This document shows positions 6,526 through 10,720 of a DNA stretch of 10,720 nucleotides, in pieces. Location: positions 1-10,720 of the forward strand of contig NZ_CAAFRZ010000093.1 in NCBI RefSeq assembly GCF_900765565.1, in the 5' to 3' direction. The stretch is from an uncultured Dialister sp. (lineage in GTDB: Bacteria > Bacillota > Negativicutes > Veillonellales > Dialisteraceae). Under the pieces are notes generated by a model. That model was not told the origin of the DNA. It saw only the letters and a program-made list of their open reading frames with translations, and ran no database searches. Position 1 is the stretch's first letter. The number at the start of each line of letters is the position of its first letter. A program made the position numbers and the translations under genes.

Positions 6526-6777
6526 ATGACGCTGGAAGATTTGAAATCCGGTACTTATGTGGTAGGTATGAAAGAGACCGAGCGGGCTATTGAAAAGCAG
6601 GAAGCAGCCTGTGTATTTATTGCTTCTGACTGCGATGAGAGAATTTCCCGCCCCCTGATGGAAGCCTGCCAGACGTCAGGAATTCCTGTGGAACAGGGAT
6701 TCACGAAAAAAGAAATCGGCCGTGCCTGCGGCATCAAAGTAAAAGCTGCATCCGCTGCCATTCTTAAATCCCGGTAA
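6526..6777 (+). CDS. ybxF: L7Ae-like ribosome-associated / k-turn RNA-binding protein (YbxF type)
   Basis: This is an 83-residue protein of the L7Ae/L30e/Gadd45 fold. The segment FTKKEIGRACGIKVKAASAA (59-78) matches the corresponding part of Bacillus YbxF, and the position directly before rpsL is the same. The Bacillus homologue binds kink-turn RNA; its cellular role is not settled. I chose the ATG at 6526, preceded by AGGTGA at 6515-6520 with 5 bases between, giving MTLEDLKSGTY. An in-frame GTG at 6517 lies inside that ribosome site and is less likely. A small CTGC-AAA-GCAG hairpin (6506-6516) abuts the ribosome site. It is the first gene of the str operon here. Confidence 0.9.
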   Translation: MTLEDLKSGTYVVGMKETERAIEKQEAACVFIASDCDERISRPLMEACQTSGIPVEQGFTKKEIGRACGIKVKAASAAILKSR

Positions 6778-6778
6778 T

Positions 6779-6805
6779 ATCTTCCGGAGCTCTGCTTCGG
6801 GAGAT
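6779..6805 (+). promoter_or_regulatory. Stable hairpin between the L7Ae gene and rpsL
   Basis: Bases 6779-6790 pair with 6794-6805 through 12 bp, including two G-U pairs, with a 3-base TCT loop. The stem begins 2 bases after the L7Ae stop codon. It is followed by CAATTATAAATTT rather than a U-run, so it is not a clear terminator. It may be a processing or stability element, a weak attenuator, or a protein-binding site that tunes expression between the first gene and the ribosomal genes. Confidence 0.5.
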
Positions 6806-6844
6806 CAATTATAAATTTACCATTGAAGAAAGGAGGTGCCCATT

Positions 6845-7219
6845 TTGCCGACAATCAATCAGCTGGTTCGTAAAGGACGCCAGACTCTGGCTACCAAAGC
6901 GAAGACCCCGGCTCTGAAACAGTCTCCACAGAAACGTGGTGTCTGCACAAGAGTTTACACAGCTACCCCGAAGAAGCCGAACTCTGCTCTTCGTAAAGTA
7001 GCCCGTGTACGCCTGACCAACGGAATCGAAGTTTCTGCTTACATTCCTGGTGAAGGCCACAACCTGCAGGAACACTCCGTCGTCCTCATCAGAGGCGGCC
7101 GTGTTAAGGATCTTCCAGGTGTTCGTTACCACATTATCCGCGGCGCTCTCGATACCGTAGGCGTATCCGGACGTCAGCAGGGCCGTTCCAAATACGGCGC
7201 TAAGCGCGAAAAGAAATAA
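6845..7219 (+). CDS. rpsL: Small ribosomal subunit protein uS12
   Basis: The 124-residue sequence is unmistakably S12: [12 protein letters not shown] at the start, [11 protein letters not shown] at 41-51, and [12 protein letters not shown] at 85-96. It is part of the 30S decoding centre. The start is TTG at 6845, fixed by the invariant PTINQ N-terminus. AAAGGAGG (6829-6836) lies 8 bases upstream; the in-frame GTG at 6836 shares a base with that site and would add three foreign residues. Lysines K43 and K88, where substitutions give streptomycin resistance, are wild type. D89, the aspartate methylthiolated by RimO in many bacteria, is present. A 58-base gap separates it from rpsG. Confidence 0.98.
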   Translation: MPTINQLVRKGRQTLATKAKTPALKQSPQKRGVCTRVYTATPKKPNSALRKVARVRLTNGIEVSAYIPGEGHNLQEHSVVLIRGGRVKDLPGVRYHIIRGALDTVGVSGRQQGRSKYGAKREKK

Positions 7220-7244
7220 TTCGAGACTTTACCAATTAATGTGA

Positions 7245-7748
<504 letters not shown>

Positions 7749-7769
7749 TTTTAATAAGGAGAAAAAATC

Positions 7770-9848
7770 GTGGGCAGAGAATTTCCGCTTGAAAAAACAA
7801 GAAACATCGGCATCATGGCACACATTGATGCAGGTAAGACAACAACCACGGAACGTATCCTGTATTATACCGGTGTAAACCACAAGATCGGTGAAGTTCA
7901 TGATGGCGCAGCTACCATGGACTGGATGGCTCAGGAACAGGAACGCGGTATTACCATTACGTCTGCTGCTACCACCTGCCACTGGAAAGGCTATCGTGTC
8001 AACATCATCGATACCCCAGGGCACGTAGACTTCACTGTAGAAGTTGAACGTTCCCTGCGCGTATTGGATGGCTCCGTTGCCGTATTCAGTGCAAAAGATG
8101 GCGTTCAGACCCAGTCTGAAACCGTTTGGAGACAGGCAGACCACTACCATGTTCCCCGTATTGCATTCATCAACAAGATGGATACAGTAGGCGCAGACTT
8201 CCTGCATGCCGTAAAAACCATCGACACCCGTCTTCATGCCAAAGCCATTCCTATGCAGCTCCCAATCGGCAAGCAGGATACCTTCAAAGGCATCATCGAC
8301 CTGCTCGAAAGAGAAGCTGAAATTTACGACAGTGACGATGGCAAACAGTATCATAAGGAACCTGTTTCCGATGATATGAAAGACATGGTCGAAGAATATC
8401 GTGAAAAGATCATCGAAGCTGCTTGCGACGGTGATGATGAACTGGCTGAAAAATACCTGGAGGGGGAAGAACTCACAATTCCTGAAATCAAGGCTTCCAT
8501 CCGTAAGCAGGTACTGGCATGCCAGCTGTTCCCCGTATTCTGCGGCTCCGCATACAAGAACAAAGGTATCCAGATGCTTCTGGATGCTGTTATTGACTAT
8601 CTGCCATCTCCTCTGGACATTCCTCCTGTCAAGGGCACATCCCTGGACGGCGAAGAAGAAGAACGCCCGGTATCCGACAGCGCACCGCTGGCAGCCCTGG
8701 CATTCAAGATCATGGCAGATCCCTTCGTAGGTAAACTGGCATATTTCCGCGTTTATTCCGGTGAAATGCACCAGGGCACCTATGTCCTGAACTCCACAAA
8801 GGACAAGAAGGAACGTGTTGGCCGTATCCTCCTGATGCATGCCAACCACAGAAAGGAAATCGATGTGGCTTACACCGGCGATATCGCTGCAGCTGTAGGC
8901 TTCAAGGATGTTACCACCGGTGATACACTCTGCGATCCGGACCATCCGATTGTCCTTGAAAAAATGGAATTCCCGGATCCCGTTATCTCTGTTGCTGTTG
9001 AACCGAAGACCAAAGCTGACCAGGAAAAGATGGGTAATGCCCTCCAGAGACTGGCAGAAGAAGATCCGACATTCAAAGTACACACCGATCCGGAAACCAA
9101 CCAGACCATTATTTCCGGTATGGGCGAACTCCACCTGGATATCATCGTCGATCGTATGAGACGTGAATTCAACGTGGACTGCACCGTAGGCAAACCTCAG
9201 GTTGCTTACCGTGAAACCATCCGCAAGTCTGTTGAATCTGAAGGTAAATTCATTCGTCAGACCGGCGGTCATGGTCAGTACGGCCACTGCTGGCTCCGTC
9301 TTGAACCGATGGAAGCAGGCAAGGGCTTTGAATTCGATAACGAAGTCGTGGGCGGCGTAATTCCGAAGGAATTCATCAACCCGATCCAGGCCGGTGTCGA
9401 AGCTGCCATGCAGGATGGTGTTGTTGCCGGATATCCGATGGTTGATATCAAAGTTACCGTATATGATGGGTCTTACCATGATGTCGACTCCTCTGAAATG
9501 GCCTTCAAAGTTGCAGGTTCCATGGCATTCAAAGATGGTGCCAAGAAAGCTGATCCTGTCCTCCTCGAACCATACATGAGCGTAGAAGTCGATGTTCCGG
9601 AAGACTACATGGGCGACGTAATCGGCGGCCTGAACTCCCGCCGTGGCCGTATCGAAGGTATGGAAACAGAAAACGGCGAATCCAGAATCAAAGGTTTCGT
9701 TCCGCTGTCTGAAATGTTCGGCTATGCGACTGCTCTCCGCAGCTCCACACAGGGCCGTGGTACCTTCACCATGACATTCGATCATTACGAAGAAGTTCCG
9801 AAAGCAATCTCTCAGAAGATTACTGAAGAAAGACTTGGAAACAAATAA
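7770..9848 (+). CDS. fusA: Elongation factor G (EF-G)
   Basis: The 692-residue length is standard for EF-G, the GTPase that drives translocation of tRNA and mRNA on the ribosome. The GTPase motifs are all present: AHIDAGKT (17-24), RGITI (59-63), DTPGH (81-85) and NKMD (135-138). The domain IV region TGGHGQYGH (498-506) and the C-terminal [20 protein letters not shown] are also seen. The start is GTG at 7770, with AAGGAG 8 bases upstream; no nearby ATG fits. Two local differences from common forms are GVQTQ at 111-115 (usually GVxPQ) and H501 in GGHGQYGH (often GGRGQYGH). Neither touches a GTP-binding residue. It lies 21 bases after rpsG and 18 bases before tuf, in the same operon. Confidence 0.97.
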   Translation: MGREFPLEKTRNIGIMAHIDAGKTTTTERILYYTGVNHKIGEVHDGAATMDWMAQEQERGITITSAATTCHWKGYRVNIIDTPGHVDFTVEVERSLRVLDGSVAVFSAKDGVQTQSETVWRQADHYHVPRIAFINKMDTVGADFLHAVKTIDTRLHAKAIPMQLPIGKQDTFKGIIDLLEREAEIYDSDDGKQYHKEPVSDDMKDMVEEYREKIIEAACDGDDELAEKYLEGEELTIPEIKASIRKQVLACQLFPVFCGSAYKNKGIQMLLDAVIDYLPSPLDIPPVKGTSLDGEEEERPVSDSAPLAALAFKIMADPFVGKLAYFRVYSGEMHQGTYVLNSTKDKKERVGRILLMHANHRKEIDVAYTGDIAAAVGFKDVTTGDTLCDPDHPIVLEKMEFPDPVISVAVEPKTKADQEKMGNALQRLAEEDPTFKVHTDPETNQTIISGMGELHLDIIVDRMRREFNVDCTVGKPQVAYRETIRKSVESEGKFIRQTGGHGQYGHCWLRLEPMEAGKGFEFDNEVVGGVIPKEFINPIQAGVEAAMQDGVVAGYPMVDIKVTVYDGSYHDVDSSEMAFKVAGSMAFKDGAKKADPVLLEPYMSVEVDVPEDYMGDVIGGLNSRRGRIEGMETENGESRIKGFVPLSEMFGYATALRSSTQGRGTFTMTFDHYEEVPKAISQKITEERLGNK

Positions 9849-9866
9849 TTTTTAAGGAGAAACAAA

Positions 9867-10720
9867 ATGGCAAAAGCTCATTACGAAAGAACAAAGCCCC
9901 ATGTTAACATCGGCACCATTGGCCATGTCGACCACGGCAAAACCACTCTGACCGCTGCTATCACCAAAGTACTGGCTGAAGAAGGCAAAGCAAACTTCCT
10001 CGACTATGCTTCCATTGATAAAGCTCCGGAAGAAAGAGCCCGCGGTATCACAATCAACACCTCCACTGTTGAATATGAAACCGAAACCCGCCACTATGCA
10101 CACGTTGACTGCCCAGGGCATGCCGACTATGTAAAGAACATGATCACCGGTGCAGCTCAGATGGATGGCGCTATCCTCGTAGTATCTGCAGCTGATGGCC
10201 CGATGCCCCAGACCCGTGAACACATCCTCCTGGCTAAACAGGTAGGCGTTCCGGCAATCGTAGTATTCCTGAACAAAGCTGACCAGGTCGATGATCCTGA
10301 ACTGATTGACCTCGTAGAAATGGAAATCAGAGATCTTCTCTCTTCCTATGACTACCCGGGCGATGAAGTGCCGATTATCGTTGGCTCTGCTCTTGGTGCA
10401 CTGAATGGCAACAAAGAAGACGAACAGAAGATCCGCGACCTCATGAAGGCTGTTGACGAATACATCCCGACTCCTCAGCGTGATACGGATAAACCGTTCC
10501 TGATGCCTGTCGAAGACGTATTCACCATCACCGGCCGTGGCACTGTTGCTACAGGCAGAGTTGAACGTGGTACCGTCAAAGTAGGCGATCCGGCTGAAAT
10601 CGTCGGCCTCCAGGATAAACCGACTGAAACTGTCGTTACCGGCGTTGAAATGTTCAGAAAGACACTGGACCAGGCACTGGCTGGTGATAACATCGGCACA
10701 CTGCTCCGCGGCATTGATCG
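9867..10720 (+). CDS. tuf: Elongation factor Tu (EF-Tu), cut by the window end
   Basis: The frame opens at ATG 9867 after AAGGAGA and runs without a stop to the window end. It covers 284 codons plus 2 bases of a gene usually about 395 codons long. GTPase motifs are GHVDHGKT (19-26), RGITI (59-63), DCPGH (81-85) and NKAD (136-139, where NKCD is commoner). The start of domain 2 follows ([22 protein letters not shown]). EF-Tu delivers aminoacyl-tRNA to the ribosomal A site. The catalytic histidine H85 and the kirromycin-region Q125 are present. The C-terminal third, including domain 3, is outside the window. It is the last visible gene of the str operon. Confidence 0.97.
   Translation, partial: MAKAHYERTKPHVNIGTIGHVDHGKTTLTAAITKVLAEEGKANFLDYASIDKAPEERARGITINTSTVEYETETRHYAHVDCPGHADYVKNMITGAAQMDGAILVVSAADGPMPQTREHILLAKQVGVPAIVVFLNKADQVDDPELIDLVEMEIRDLLSSYDYPGDEVPIIVGSALGALNGNKEDEQKIRDLMKAVDEYIPTPQRDTDKPFLMPVEDVFTITGRGTVATGRVERGTVKVGDPAEIVGLQDKPTETVVTGVEMFRKTLDQALAGDNIGTLLRGID

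Noticed and set aside
6506..6535. A possible k-turn or k-loop over the L7Ae gene's own ribosome site (repeated TGA near the start codon), which would mean autoregulation
   Set aside because: Only about 3 bp of a supporting stem (CAG/CTG) can be formed and the second stem is missing. The match is too weak to claim.

Overview
The window looks like chromosomal DNA of an anaerobic, diderm Firmicute of the Negativicutes type (Megasphaera, Dialister, Acidaminococcus or Veillonella relatives). That placement is an inference. It rests on Firmicute-style Shine-Dalgarno sites before nearly every gene, the L7Ae-like gene heading the str operon, and a giant oxygen-sensitive BadF/HgdC-type iron-sulfur enzyme of the kind now linked to anaerobic plasmalogen synthesis. 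Genus and species cannot be set from this sequence alone.

Left half (1-5380), minus strand. A two-gene operon dominates. It encodes a 1429-residue protein: two tandem BcrAD/BadFG-type ATPase activator modules fused to DUF2229 and HgdB/2-hydroxyacyl-CoA-dehydratase-like domains. A TetR-family regulator follows, overlapping it by 4 bases (ATGA). The best match I know is the PlsA plasmalogen synthase system, so the pair is read as a plasmalogen (vinyl-ether lipid) synthesis gene with its co-transcribed regulator. The leader of this operon (5061-5320) is full of inverted repeats and hairpins that are candidate operators or RNA switches. The operon ends at a hairpin terminator at 83-118. The first ~20 bases look like the edge of an AGCTNNN heptad repeat.

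Middle (5380-6450). A minus-strand LOG-family phosphoribohydrolase gene is followed by a possible 41-residue small protein with a strong ribosome binding site. A very strong 21-bp-stem terminator then insulates the PlsA operon. Upstream of the LOG gene lies a short divergent intergenic stretch with no recognised gene.

Right half (6450-10720), plus strand. This is the str operon: L7Ae-like protein, rpsL (S12), rpsG (S7), fusA (EF-G) and tuf (EF-Tu, cut by the window end). It is read from a textbook sigma-70-type promoter (TTGACA, 17 bp, TATAAT). In many Firmicutes rpoB-rpoC lie directly upstream of the L7Ae gene; here they do not, and the operon starts with its own promoter. A 12-bp hairpin lies between the L7Ae gene and rpsL. 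Long open frames opposite the large genes are judged to be shadows.
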